From positions 1 through 64,000 of the forward strand of contig NZ_URHZ01000017.1 of NCBI RefSeq assembly GCF_900547735.1: a stretch of DNA of 64,000 nucleotides. The letters run 5' to 3'. The stretch is from an uncultured Clostridium sp. (GTDB lineage Bacteria > Bacillota > Clostridia > Lachnospirales > Lachnospiraceae). Position numbers and translations under genes: made by a program. Shown piece after piece: positions 25,716 to 34,905 of the stretch (its first letter is position 1; every line of letters starts with the position of its first letter). The notes beneath the pieces are model-generated. The model did not search any database. It was not told the origin of the DNA and worked only from the letters and a program-made list of their open reading frames with translations.

Positions 25716-27524
25716 ATGAGAAAGAAAAGTTTGGCGCTCTTTTTAGCTGCTGTTCTGGCAACATCCGTTACGGGATGCCAGACAAAGACCGCGCCGCCGG
25801 CCACGGAGGCGGTACAGGAGTCCGCCGTCCAGACGGAAGCGCCTGAGGAAACACAGGAAGCTGCGGCGGAGGAAGATGGATGGAAACCTTACGACGAGAA
25901 TGGACAGATTAAGCGCGACGACCGTGACGGAAACGGTAAAAACGGCGTAGTATCCACAGGTAAATATGAGGCGTCGAAGATAGGAGCCGACATTATTGAG
26001 GCCGGAGGAAACGCCGTAGACGCTGCGGTTGCCGTAGGATTTGCCCTGGGCGTATGCGAGCCGCAGTCATCCGGCATCGGCGGAGGCGGATTTATGTTAA
26101 TCCATTCGGCGGAGACGGGCGAAAATGTATTTGTAGACTTCCGTGAACCGGCGCCGTCCAAGGCAGAGCCGGGAATGTGGCCGGTGGACAAAGACGGGGA
26201 ACTGACGGATGACACAAAATGGCTGGGCGGTCCCGCAGTCGGCGTGCCGGGCGAAGTAAAAGGACTTTTATACGCCCTGGATACATATGGAACAATGACA
26301 AGGGAAGACGTTATGAATCCCGCCATCGAGATGGCTGAGAACGGCTATGAGGTATCGGCTGTCCTGAACCGGGATATGATGGAAGAGTTCGAAGTGCTCA
26401 CCCGCTTCGAGGCCTGCGGTGATATTTACCTGAAAGAGGGATTTCCGTATTCGGTAGGCGATGTGATTAAAAACCCGGATCTTGCAAAAACACTCTCCCT
26501 GATCCGCGACAACGGCCCGGATGCATTCTACAAGGGAGCAATGGCGGAAGCCATGGTTAAGGCTGTCCAGGAATCGGGCGGGATCCTGACTCTGGAAGAC
26601 CTGGCAAACTACGATATCAAGCTCAGGACTCCGGTCAGCGGCACTTACAGGGGATATGAGATTCTCTCCTCCCCGCCTCCATCATCGGGCGGTACGACAA
26701 TTGTGGAGATTCTGAACATTCTTGAGAACTTTGATATCAAGGGGATGGGACACAATTCGACGGAGCATCTTCACACATTGACGGAAGCTATGAAAATGGC
26801 ATACAAGGACAGAGGCTTCTTTGCGGCAGATACCGATTTTATCGATGTTCCGCTGACGGGAATGGCCTCCAAAGAATATGCAAAGGAACTGGCTTCCCAG
26901 ATCGACCCTGAAAAGGCGCAGATTTTTGAGCATGGAGATGCATGGGCTTATGAGTCACCACAGACGACCCACTACTCCATCATGGATAAACAGGGAAACA
27001 TTGTCGCTGTAACGAAAACGATCAACTACGTATTCGGTTCCGGCGTGGTTCCGGAGGGATACGGATTCATTATGAACGATGAGATGGACGACTTCGACGC
27101 CGAGGTCGGCACGGCCAATGAGGTACAGCCGGGCAAACGTCCGATGAGCTCCATGTCACCTACCATTATTCTTAAAGACGGAAAGCCGGTTATGACCATC
27201 GGCGCGCCGGGTTCCCAGAGAATTATTTCCGGTGTGGCTCAGGTTATCTCTAATGTCATAGACTTTGATATGGATATCCAGGATGCGATTTCCGCACCGA
27301 GAATCCACGCCGGTTCCGACTGGACCACAAGCGATGAGACAATCATGATCGAGACCAGGGTCGACAAAGACGTAATCGAAGGATTAAAAGCCCTGGGCCA
27401 TCCGGTACTTGAAACCGGAGACTGGATGGATTATCCGTGCGTGCAGGCTGTGGAGATGCTTCCCGACGGAACGCTGCGCGGCGGTGCGGATCCGAGGCGT
27501 GACGGGAAGGCGGTTGGGTATTAA
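25716..27524 (+). CDS. ggt: Gamma-glutamyltranspeptidase, lipid-anchored
   Basis: 602 residues from the ATG at 25716, which has TAGGAGG eight bases upstream; an ATG two codons earlier is too close to that site. The signal peptide ends in a lipobox (SVTGC). After an Ala/Glu/Thr-rich linker (to residue ~55) the GGT fold follows. QTTHYS contains the nucleophilic Thr (about residue 418) exposed by autocleavage, and GSGVVPEGYGFIMNDEMDDF and MSSMSPTIILKDGKPV are conserved. It removes the gamma-glutamyl group from glutathione and gamma-glutamyl peptides at the cell surface. Membrane-anchored GGT beside an AstE-like hydrolase and a permease suggests a conjugated amino acid scavenging unit. Confidence 0.93.
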   Translation: MRKKSLALFLAAVLATSVTGCQTKTAPPATEAVQESAVQTEAPEETQEAAAEEDGWKPYDENGQIKRDDRDGNGKNGVVSTGKYEASKIGADIIEAGGNAVDAAVAVGFALGVCEPQSSGIGGGGFMLIHSAETGENVFVDFREPAPSKAEPGMWPVDKDGELTDDTKWLGGPAVGVPGEVKGLLYALDTYGTMTREDVMNPAIEMAENGYEVSAVLNRDMMEEFEVLTRFEACGDIYLKEGFPYSVGDVIKNPDLAKTLSLIRDNGPDAFYKGAMAEAMVKAVQESGGILTLEDLANYDIKLRTPVSGTYRGYEILSSPPPSSGGTTIVEILNILENFDIKGMGHNSTEHLHTLTEAMKMAYKDRGFFAADTDFIDVPLTGMASKEYAKELASQIDPEKAQIFEHGDAWAYESPQTTHYSIMDKQGNIVAVTKTINYVFGSGVVPEGYGFIMNDEMDDFDAEVGTANEVQPGKRPMSSMSPTIILKDGKPVMTIGAPGSQRIISGVAQVISNVIDFDMDIQDAISAPRIHAGSDWTTSDETIMIETRVDKDVIEGLKALGHPVLETGDWMDYPCVQAVEMLPDGTLRGGADPRRDGKAVGY

Positions 27525-27580
27525 CTGCAGTCAGGGCGACTAAAACAATATAACATTTCTTACGATTCTTTACACTTTCA

Positions 27581-27638
27581 AAGCCGGGAGAATGAGCCTG
27601 TATACACGGGGGTCAGCCATCCCGGCTTTTCTTTTTAT
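27581..27638 (+). terminator. Intrinsic terminator after ggt
   Basis: AAGCCGGGA (27581-27589) pairs with TCCCGGCTT (27620-27628), followed by TTCTTTTTATT. In the rest of the 438-bp gap I see a TGACAG/CTGTCA inverted repeat near 27809-27826 and the promoter below, but no gene. Confidence 0.85.
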
Positions 27639-27847
27639 TCTATCTTATAAATTTATCTGAGCAGGACCGTTACCGGTCCTTTTTCTTTTGCCGGAAATCC
27701 AAGGAATAACAGGAGTAAAGACAGCCGTGTGCCTGTTGAAAATAGGGTGGTTCAGTGGGTGAATCTAAAGAGAATATTATGCTTTTCAGAAATCAGAAGG
27801 GAACTTTGACAGGTAATAAACTGTCAGGGTGGTCGAAAAATAACTTT

Positions 27848-27876
27848 TTGATTACAGGGAAGACAGCGAATATAAT
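27848..27876 (+). promoter_or_regulatory. Sigma-A promoter of the C45 hydrolase/M24 genes
   Basis: TTGATT (27848-27853), a 17-bp spacer, TATAAT (27871-27876), giving a leader of about 80 nt. Confidence 0.65.
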
Positions 27877-27962
27877 GAATTTATCGATAAGAACAGGGAT
27901 CCCACCGGAATAATTATAAATATACGTTTCTCAACAGAAAGGACTTTAAAGGGGTTAACAAC

Positions 27963-29021
27963 ATGAACAGCATGGTAAAAGTGAAAGGAACTCCATATGA
28001 ACAGGGTTTGCAGCAAGGGGGGCAGCTTAGAGAAATCATTCTCCACAATATTAGAGAAGTAAGAAAAAAGATGATTTCTGATCACGTTGATATGATACGT
28101 TATGAAGCGTTTGTTAAGAGGAACGCAGCGTTTTTAGAACAGGCGCACAGTGATATCTTTGAAGAAATGAAAGGGATATCGGAAGGAGCTGGGAGCCCTT
28201 TTGAGGAGATTCTGATGCTGAATATTCCCGCTTATTTTATGACGGGATATTTTAACCAGGAATGCAGCATGATTATGGCCAGGGGGAAAGCGACGGCGGA
28301 TGGATGCACCTATGTGATTAAGAACAGGGATATGAGCACTTATATCGAGCAGGCTGTGGTGGAACGGGAATATCCGGACGGGCTGAAGATCGTGGAAATT
28401 AACGGTGCAGGTACGGTCACCTATCCCGCCAGCGGGATGAACAGCCACGGAGTAGGAGTTGCGACGACCGGCTTCTGGTCGGCTAAAGCGCCTGCTGATA
28501 TGGAGATGGTGGAGGATTCCCACATATTTTTAAATGTCCACCTCCTGCTTGCCGAGTGTAAGACGGCCCGGGAGGCGCTGGATTATGTGAAGGCGTCGCC
28601 CCGAATGAACGGACTCAACATTATGATTGTCGATCAGAATGAGGCATGGCTGGCGGAGATGACGAAGGACGAAGTTTCGGTAGAAAAGGACAGCGGAAGC
28701 GGCATTCTTTTCCGTTCCAACCATTACCTGTCGAATCAGTTCAAACACCTGAACCCGGAAGAAGCGGAGTACCCCTCTACGTATTTCCGATATAGAAGAA
28801 TGGAAGAAATGCTGAGGGAACAGTACGGAAAAATCAGGTTTCAGGACTTATTCCGCATTATGTCGGATCATGAAAACGGGGTAAACGCGCTCTGCCGCCA
28901 TCCGAAAGAGGGGGCACCCTCCAGGACGATCTCGACAAGCCTCTTTGTGCTTGAGGACGGCGAGGCATGGACTACCCTGGGAAATCCATGTGACAGCCTG
29001 AAATATGCATTACTGAAATAG
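27963..29021 (+). CDS. C45-family Ntn-hydrolase (acyl-CoA:6-APA acyltransferase-like)
   Basis: 352 residues matching the C45 peptidase / penicillin acyltransferase family, whose members self-cleave to expose a cysteine that hydrolyses or transfers amide-linked acyl groups. The opening KVKGTPYEQGLQQGGQLRE is the family start. The likely nucleophile is C101 (QE-CSM), followed at the proper distance by YVIKNRDM and then GVGVATTGFW. No signal peptide, so it should act inside the cell. The M24-fold gene follows at once. Substrate unknown; amide-bonded acyl amino acids or small peptides are the family norm. Confidence 0.82.
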   Translation: MNSMVKVKGTPYEQGLQQGGQLREIILHNIREVRKKMISDHVDMIRYEAFVKRNAAFLEQAHSDIFEEMKGISEGAGSPFEEILMLNIPAYFMTGYFNQECSMIMARGKATADGCTYVIKNRDMSTYIEQAVVEREYPDGLKIVEINGAGTVTYPASGMNSHGVGVATTGFWSAKAPADMEMVEDSHIFLNVHLLLAECKTAREALDYVKASPRMNGLNIMIVDQNEAWLAEMTKDEVSVEKDSGSGILFRSNHYLSNQFKHLNPEEAEYPSTYFRYRRMEEMLREQYGKIRFQDLFRIMSDHENGVNALCRHPKEGAPSRTISTSLFVLEDGEAWTTLGNPCDSLKYALLK

Positions 29022-29080
29022 GAGGGGACAATGGACTGCAAAAATTATATAAATGGACGTATAAAAAACTAAAAAATATC

Positions 29081-30205
29081 ATGTCGGAAAAGGGAATGGA
29101 CGCGGTAATTTTGACGAAGCCGGAAAACGTGTTTTATTTCAGTAATTTTAATCCGGTTTTAAACAGCCATCCAGCGATTATGATTATCTCTCTGGACGAT
29201 GACCCGTGTCTGCTGGTGCATGCCATCCGTTACGTCCATGCCTGTGAAGAAGGTAAGATTGATAATATCCAAACCTACGGTAAGTGGGGAGATAATGTAC
29301 CGCTGGCTGCCCATCCCGTCGATGCAGCCGGGATGCTCCTGGGGAAAAATAAGAAAAATCTCGGACTGGAGCTCGATTACAGCAGTTCCGGATTCTGCCG
29401 GGAGATTGAGGATAAGCTGAGCCCCGGCAGGATAACCGACGTATCACCGGTAATCAATATGATGAAAATTATAAAAGATCCATATGAGATAAGCCGTATC
29501 AGACGTTCCGCAGCCCTTGTTGATAAAGGTGTGGAGGTCACGATCGATTACTTAAAACAGGGCTGTTCTGAGGCGGAGGCCTGTACTCAGGGACAGTATT
29601 CCATGAGAAAGATGTGGCATGAGAAATTTCCTGATTCTGAGGTATGCGGTTTTGGTACTTCGGAGGGAGGAATGATTGACAGTCTTCATGTATGGTGTCT
29701 TTCCAATGGGCATATCGCATACGGCTGTGACTGCCCACGGCATTACCATCCACGGACGGGAGATTTGACCCTTCCCATGGCCTGGGCCAAGACGGACGGC
29801 TATCATGCCGAGAATGAGAGAACCGTCATCATTGGAGAACTGGACTCATTTAAACAGCATGCTTATGACGCCATGCTTAAGGCGCGCGCGAGTATCTTCC
29901 GGATATTAAAACCGGGGGCGGCATTTGAAGAGCTGTATGTTGCCGCGGCTAAGGTTTACTCTGAGAGAGGATTTGATTCAATCCTGCCGGGACGTGTGGG
30001 GCATGGGGTCGGCTGCTCCGCCCATGAGTTTCCGTCCCTGGAACGAGGAAACCTGTTGCGGCTTGAACCCGGCATGGTGATGACGGTGGAACCTGGATTA
30101 ATGGACAAATCGTGGGGAGGGGTACGTCACTCGGATACGGTTCTGATTACGGAGGATGGGTACGAACCGCTCACCCGGTTTGATATGAGCGCTATTATAG
30201 TTTAA
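29081..30205 (+). CDS. M24-fold hydrolase (creatinase/aminopeptidase P-like) with apparent 5' frameshift
   Basis: 374 residues from the first in-frame ATG, which lacks a ribosome binding site. A good GGAGGGG-ATG lies at 29021-29033 but in another frame. Adding one A to the A5 run at 29040-29044 would join it to this frame and restore the N-terminus seen in the paralogue at 43742. The protein has the M24 C-terminal fold, yet the five metal-ligand positions of aminopeptidase P read M233, E244, H308, E337 and S351 instead of D, D, H, E, E. A conserved YGCDCP motif precedes them. This suggests a creatinase- or ectoine-hydrolase-like enzyme with altered or no metal binding. Confidence 0.78.
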   Translation: MSEKGMDAVILTKPENVFYFSNFNPVLNSHPAIMIISLDDDPCLLVHAIRYVHACEEGKIDNIQTYGKWGDNVPLAAHPVDAAGMLLGKNKKNLGLELDYSSSGFCREIEDKLSPGRITDVSPVINMMKIIKDPYEISRIRRSAALVDKGVEVTIDYLKQGCSEAEACTQGQYSMRKMWHEKFPDSEVCGFGTSEGGMIDSLHVWCLSNGHIAYGCDCPRHYHPRTGDLTLPMAWAKTDGYHAENERTVIIGELDSFKQHAYDAMLKARASIFRILKPGAAFEELYVAAAKVYSERGFDSILPGRVGHGVGCSAHEFPSLERGNLLRLEPGMVMTVEPGLMDKSWGGVRHSDTVLITEDGYEPLTRFDMSAIIV

Positions 30206-30247
30206 AACCCATCCCGGGATTTTGTGGGTGACATGTATAATGGGACA

Positions 30248-31183
30248 TTACGTCTGGACCGTGCCAAGTACTTCCCGTACGGTGCTGATAAATGCCTGAA
30301 TGGTCTTTGAAAGATATTTTGTGTTTTTATAATTTAATACAATCGTATTTTTTGAATCGTAGTCCTCAATAGTGTAAAAGCAATGATGAGAAAAATCATA
30401 TTGGGAATAGGTGATGAAGGTTTCGGGGAAAATCGAAACGCCCAGCCCTATGGAGCAGAATGACAGCAGAGTGCCTACATTTTTTGTCTCCAGAAAAATA
30501 TTTGGAGAGATATTAAGGTATTGGAGATACCGGCTGGTAAATGTAGGAGTTCTGGTGGTCTGGGTCATGGCCAGGAACGGACACATTTCCAGACAGCTCA
30601 TTACAAAGCTGAGATCCGGTTTCCTGGTTTGGAGGACGGGATGGTTGGGAAAGTAACGTTCGATGATACTGTCGGGAATCACCACGATGATATTTTCCTC
30701 ATAGAGCGGAATCGAGGTGATCTGGCTGGAGGTTTCGGCCAGGTAACCGATGCTCACATCCAGTTTACCGGCCCGGATTCCGTTCTCGACCTCGTCCGTC
30801 GTGCCCTCAAAGAGTTTGACCGAGACTTGGGGATACTTTTCCTGAAAGGCGTGGAATGCGGTGGGCAGAAGAACCTGGGATCGGGCATGGGTACTTCCAA
30901 CGGTCAAGGAACCGCCAATCATGCCGCCTATATCCAACAGCTCTTTTTGCAGATCATCCTGCATGGCGATAAATTCGGAGGCTCTTTTTCGCAGGTAGAT
31001 ACCGGCTGGAGTCAGGGTCAGGGGCTGTTTTCTGTCAAAGAGCGGAACGCCGAAACTTGTTTCCAGTTTATTGATATGGCCGCTTAGGGACTGCTGGGTT
31101 ATATGGAGCTTCCGGGCAGCCTTGCGGAAATTCATTTCCTCACATAACACCAGGAAATACTGCAGGTTCAAAAAATTGATCAT
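30248..31183 (-). CDS. LysR-family regulator
   Basis: 311 residues from the ATG at 31183, which has AAGGAGGCG seven bases upstream. The N-terminal winged helix (FRKAARKLHITQQSLSGHINKLETSFGVPLFDR) is followed by an effector-binding domain from about residue 90. It diverges from the AbgT gene at 31293, the usual layout for a LysR regulator and its target. The regulator at 39903 is closely similar (same length, same MNFLNLEYF start), consistent with a duplicated regulator-transporter pair. Confidence 0.92.
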   Translation of the reverse strand: MINFLNLQYFLVLCEEMNFRKAARKLHITQQSLSGHINKLETSFGVPLFDRKQPLTLTPAGIYLRKRASEFIAMQDDLQKELLDIGGMIGGSLTVGSTHARSQVLLPTAFHAFQEKYPQVSVKLFEGTTDEVENGIRAGKLDVSIGYLAETSSQITSIPLYEENIIVVIPDSIIERYFPNHPVLQTRKPDLSFVMSCLEMCPFLAMTQTTRTPTFTSRYLQYLNISPNIFLETKNVGTLLSFCSIGLGVSIFPETFITYSQYDFSHHCFYTIEDYDSKNTIVLNYKNTKYLSKTIQAFISTVREVLGTVQT

Positions 31184-31207
31184 GATAAAAGCGCCTCCTT
31201 TGGTGTG

Positions 31208-31222
31208 ATACGTTTGAAGTAT
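31208..31222. promoter_or_regulatory. LysR-type operator candidate (ATAC-N7-GTAT)
   Basis: ATAC (31208-31211) and GTAT (31219-31222) form a T-N11-A inverted repeat in the 109-bp gap between the divergent LysR and AbgT genes. A direct repeat GGCGCTC at 31238-31244 and 31254-31260 lies nearer the AbgT start. Confidence 0.45.
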
Positions 31223-31292
31223 AGCATTAATTCCGGCGGCGCTCAATATAAACGGCGCTCTTTTGCGCCATGTACTTACAGGAGAAGGTAGT

Positions 31293-32831
31293 ATGAATCA
31301 ACAGAAAGAAAATAATAGTATTTTTAACCGCTTTCTGGCGGGAATCGAATATATGGGGAATAAAATCCCGGATCCTATGATGCTCTTTGTATGGCTTTCC
31401 ATCATTACGGTGGCAGCCTCGTTCGTGCTGTCGAAGATCGGTTTTTCGGGTATGAACCCGGCGACGGGAGAAGTCGTAACCGTCTATAACCTTCTGTCGG
31501 CCGAGGGCCTGGTCAGGATGATAACGACGGCAGTCGGCAATTTTACGGGCCTGTCGGCTCTTGGTATGGTTCTTGTATGCATGCTGGGCGTTGGAGTCTG
31601 CGACCGCTCAGGGCTTTTTTCGGTGGCTCTTCGGAATGTGGTGGAAAATTCCAGGGGTTCCAACATGAAAATCATCTGCATCTTTGTATTTATGTGTGTT
31701 ATGGCGGATGCGGCGGGAGGCACCGGCTTTGTCGTAATGCCGCCGCTGGGGGCTATTATCTTCCTGGCAATGGGAAGAAATCCGCTTGCCGGCATGCTCT
31801 GCGCCTACGGTGCCGTATCGGGGGCGTTTGCATCAAATTTGCTGGTCACATCCATGGACGTTGTTAACTTGAGCTTTACGGAGACGGCGGCAAAACTGGT
31901 GGATCCGGACATCGCCCTTTCTCCTGCCATCAACTATTACTTTTCCGCATTTTCCGTTTTTACACTTACGGCCATGGCGGTTTTCATTACGGTGAAAGTA
32001 GTGGAACCGCGACTGGGACAGTATCATGGAACCGGAGCAGGGGAAGAAGTGAGCGCAGTAACCGATAACGAAAAAAAGGCTTTGAAAAGGGCGGTAATTG
32101 CCGTTACGGTATATCTGGCGGTCGTACTTGCCGGTGTAATTCCGGAAAGCGGCATCCTGAGAGATCCGGAAACGGGGTCGGCGATCGCTTCCGCTGCTCC
32201 ACTTATGAAGGGGCTGCCCTTCCTGATTGCGCTTCTGTTTTTTATTCCCGGTGTTGCGTACGGAAAGGTGTCGGGAGCGTTTAAAGGAAGCAAGGATGTG
32301 GCAAAGGCCCTGGGACAGGCTATGGCCGATATGGGACCTTACATTGCTTTGATATTTGTTTCGGCACAGTTTCTCAAATATTTTGAATGGTCCAATATGG
32401 GAATTATCCTGGCAATTAAGGGAGCAGATTTTCTGGAAGCTTCCGGCCTGCCGATTCCGGTGGTGCTGGTCCTGTTTATCATCATGTGCGCGTTTATTAA
32501 TCTGCTGATAGGAGGAGCTTCTACAAAGTGGGCAATCCTCTCACCTATTTTCGTACCAATGTTTATGTTCTTGGGATATCACCCGGCTCTGGCCCAGATG
32601 GCCTACCGAATTGGAGATTCCATTACCAATCCGATCTGCCCGACCTTCGCGTACTTTGGAATGCTTTTGGCCCTGTCCCAGAAATACGATAAGAATGCGG
32701 GATTCGGCACTCTGATGGCCAATATGCTGCCTTATACCATAGCATTTTTCTGCTTTATGACAATCCAGCTTCTTGTCTGGTTCTTCCTGGGAATCCCGTT
32801 CGGTCCCGGAGCGCCGCTTAGACTTTCGTAG
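31293..32831 (+). CDS. abgT: AbgT-family transporter (paralogue 1)
   Basis: 512 residues from the ATG at 31293 with GGAGAAGG upstream. It is an integral membrane protein of the AbgT family. Hallmarks are the start (IEYMGNKIPDPMMLFVWLS), MADAAGGTGFVVMPPLGAIIF, GAVSGAFASNLLVTSMDVVNLS and INLLIGGASTKWAILSPIFVPM. E. coli AbgT imports p-aminobenzoyl-glutamate, and other family members have been reported to export sulfonamides. The C45 and M24 hydrolases just upstream favour import of an amide-linked amino acid compound here. It is strongly similar to the protein at 42200. Confidence 0.92.
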   Translation: MNQQKENNSIFNRFLAGIEYMGNKIPDPMMLFVWLSIITVAASFVLSKIGFSGMNPATGEVVTVYNLLSAEGLVRMITTAVGNFTGLSALGMVLVCMLGVGVCDRSGLFSVALRNVVENSRGSNMKIICIFVFMCVMADAAGGTGFVVMPPLGAIIFLAMGRNPLAGMLCAYGAVSGAFASNLLVTSMDVVNLSFTETAAKLVDPDIALSPAINYYFSAFSVFTLTAMAVFITVKVVEPRLGQYHGTGAGEEVSAVTDNEKKALKRAVIAVTVYLAVVLAGVIPESGILRDPETGSAIASAAPLMKGLPFLIALLFFIPGVAYGKVSGAFKGSKDVAKALGQAMADMGPYIALIFVSAQFLKYFEWSNMGIILAIKGADFLEASGLPIPVVLVLFIIMCAFINLLIGGASTKWAILSPIFVPMFMFLGYHPALAQMAYRIGDSITNPICPTFAYFGMLLALSQKYDKNAGFGTLMANMLPYTIAFFCFMTIQLLVWFFLGIPFGPGAPLRLS

Positions 32832-32860
32832 CAGGAAACGGTTTTAGGAATAAGGAGATA

Positions 32861-32907
32861 AAAAGGAAATCTTTCATAGCTGTGTGCAGCAGGAAAGATT
32901 TCCTTTT
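32861..32907. terminator. Bidirectional terminator between convergent abgT and AstE-like genes
   Basis: A perfect 15-bp inverted repeat, AAAAGGAAATCTTTC (32861-32875) against GAAAGATTTCCTTTT (32893-32907), with A- and T-runs at the outer ends. Confidence 0.85.
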
Positions 32908-32946
32908 CTGATAGTCTGCGGCATTTCGGCCGAAAATAACAGTTTA

Positions 32947-33705
32947 TTATTCCATCGAATAATAACCGAGAATCCGTTCCACAACGGCGATCTGGTTCCG
33001 GATGCGCGTTTCCAATGGTTCTTCCTGCGACACCTCCACGGTGACGGCAGGGATACCGAGTGTTTCGGTGACGGTGCGGTTCAGGCTGCCTGCGGGAGTG
33101 CCGTTGTAGCAGGAAAAGGGGGCGGAGGTTTTGATCGTTCCGTCCTGGGATTCCACAATCAGGTCGAAGACCAGTTGATCGATAGTTCCGGAATCGGTGA
33201 TAATAAGGGAGTTGCCGAGAAAGTCGCGTCCGGACCCCTCGCGGTAAGCCTCATGCAGGTCGATGACGAGATCGGGGGAGTATTCCCTGATTTTCAGGAA
33301 GATGGAGGCGGCCAGCCCGTCAGTCAAATCGCGGTTCTTATCACCCGGAAAGGAACGGTTCAAATCCCGGTACTGTTCCACGTTCCGTTCCCCATTCCGG
33401 CTCCCCGGAGCATTGGCAGGGGAGAGGATGATAAGCGTTCCGCTTTTAAGTTTCCGGCGCTTTTTCAGTTGATCTGCGGCCATCCAGCCGGAAGTTTCAT
33501 CCCCGTGAATGCCACCGACCACCAGGACGGTTTTACCGGGGGAACCGCTTTCCAGGATGGTAAATCCCGTTTCAAGAGGAGTATGCTCCATGATGAGTTC
33601 CGTCTTCGGTCCCGGCCTTAACACCATAAAAAGGCAGACGGCGCACAAAACGAATAAAAGCAGCAGAACAGGCCGGCAACGGCCTTTTTTCTTTTGTCCG
33701 GACAT
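32947..33705 (-). CDS. AstE/aspartoacylase-family zinc hydrolase, membrane-anchored (second copy)
   Basis: 252 residues from the ATG at 33705, preceded on its strand by GAGGTGGAG. One hydrophobic helix after a basic N-terminus (residues ~11-28) should anchor it outside the membrane. The zinc site is GGIHGDETSG (His, Glu) with a third His in VIDLHEAYREGSG. It is shorter than the family member at 24495 and has the same motifs. It is convergent with abgT and divergent from the alpha/beta hydrolase, so it is probably transcribed alone. Confidence 0.78.
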   Translation of the reverse strand: MSGQKKKGRCRPVLLLLFVLCAVCLFMVLRPGPKTELIMEHTPLETGFTILESGSPGKTVLVVGGIHGDETSGWMAADQLKKRRKLKSGTLIILSPANAPGSRNGERNVEQYRDLNRSFPGDKNRDLTDGLAASIFLKIREYSPDLVIDLHEAYREGSGRDFLGNSLIITDSGTIDQLVFDLIVESQDGTIKTSAPFSCYNGTPAGSLNRTVTETLGIPAVTVEVSQEEPLETRIRNQIAVVERILGYYSME

Positions 33706-33856
33706 AGGTGACTCCACCTCTCTGTACTTTTTCTTACTTAAAAGTATACAACAGCAGGGAATAAAAAGATAGAATGGAAAATATTGGAACAACAAATACG
33801 CCTGCCTTTACGTACGATATAATATTTCTGTTATATACTGGATAAAGATTAAGTCT

Positions 33857-33885
33857 TTGTTGCAATATCTGTATTTTGCTATACT
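33857..33885 (+). promoter_or_regulatory. Candidate promoter of the alpha/beta hydrolase gene
   Basis: TTGTTG (33857-33862), a 17-bp spacer and TATACT (33880-33885), about 50 nt before the ATG at 33938. Confidence 0.5.
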
Positions 33886-33937
33886 GAATCTATTCAAATC
33901 ACGGCCGCGGTTTAACAGGTATTGGAGAGGTAAGGCA

Positions 33938-34801
33938 ATGGATAAAAGCAATTTTTTTACGGCGTCGGACGGCGCTGTCCTCTATTATGAAGACAGGGGG
34001 GACGGTGTTCCGTTTCTCCTGATGCCGGGCTTTTTAGCGACGACAAAATTCTTTGAAAGAAACGTTGAAGTACTGGCGGAGAAATACAGAGTGATTGTCT
34101 TCGATCCCAGAGGCCAGGGACGTTCCGCCAAGGTATGCAGCGGAAATACGATGGAGCGCAATGCCCTGGATATCAGGGATCTGATCGAACACCTCCGCCT
34201 TGAGGACGTAATACTGGGGGGATGGTCCATGGGTTCGTCGGTGGTGGTTTCCTACGCGTCTATGATGCAGGAGGCGCACCTGAAGGGAATAATCCTGATA
34301 GACGGCTCTCTGTTCCCGATGTCGCCCGACGGGTGGAACAAACACCGCTCACGGGACTACAACGTGGATAACTGGCTGGAAAATTACATGCCGCTGATTT
34401 TTGACAGGGAGGCGTTCTACGGCCGTTTTATCGCCAGGATATCAAACGGGGCGATGACGGAAGAGGACAGGGAGTGGGTGACGGCGGAATTCATGAAGAC
34501 GCCTCCGTGGTCGGCCCTGGAATTCCACTATGATTTCTGCCAGACCGACAATTACGGTAACCTGAAAAAACTGACGGTTCCCGTGGCAATATTCGGCGGT
34601 TCGTCGGAAGCGTACGGACTGGAAATGGTGGATGCGTTTGCCGCGGAGTTAAGAGGTTATGTGGAACTGAACAAATTTTATAACAGCGGTCATATGATGT
34701 TCTACTATGAGGCTGATAAATTTAATCAGTGTGTCAGCCGTTTTATCGACCGGGTCACGGAGGGAGGCGGCCTGGCGGGGAATTCCAGGTGTGTATCCTG
34801 A
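33938..34801 (+). CDS. Alpha/beta hydrolase
   Basis: 287 residues from the ATG at 33938, which has GGAGAGG upstream. The fold is clear: an oxyanion loop (LLMPGFLATTKFFERNV), FDPRGQGRS, the nucleophile elbow GGWSMGSS, a late acidic residue region (VPVAIFGGSSEAYG) and the catalytic His in NSGHMMFYYE. No signal peptide. Such enzymes cut esters, amides or carbon-carbon bonds, so the reaction cannot be named. It precedes the TRAP operon by about 100 nt and may be separately promoted. Confidence 0.85.
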   Translation: MDKSNFFTASDGAVLYYEDRGDGVPFLLMPGFLATTKFFERNVEVLAEKYRVIVFDPRGQGRSAKVCSGNTMERNALDIRDLIEHLRLEDVILGGWSMGSSVVVSYASMMQEAHLKGIILIDGSLFPMSPDGWNKHRSRDYNVDNWLENYMPLIFDREAFYGRFIARISNGAMTEEDREWVTAEFMKTPPWSALEFHYDFCQTDNYGNLKKLTVPVAIFGGSSEAYGLEMVDAFAAELRGYVELNKFYNSGHMMFYYEADKFNQCVSRFIDRVTEGGGLAGNSRCVS

Positions 34802-34840
34802 TTCGGACGGGAGAAGCGGAGAACGGTGATTGTGAAGGTA

Positions 34841-34869
34841 TTGACTTGTTATTATTTAACATGTAAACA
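34841..34869 (+). promoter_or_regulatory. Candidate promoter of the dctPQM operon
   Basis: TTGACT (34841-34846), a 17-bp spacer and TAAACA (34864-34869); the -10 is weak. Confidence 0.4.
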
Positions 34870-34905
34870 TAAAAAGCGTACATAAGAAATGGAGTGGAGA
34901 AAACT

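Noticed and set aside
27820..27845. T-box-like AGGGTGGT stretch upstream of the C45 gene
   Set aside because: Lacks the T-box sequence proper, specifier stem and terminator/antiterminator pair.
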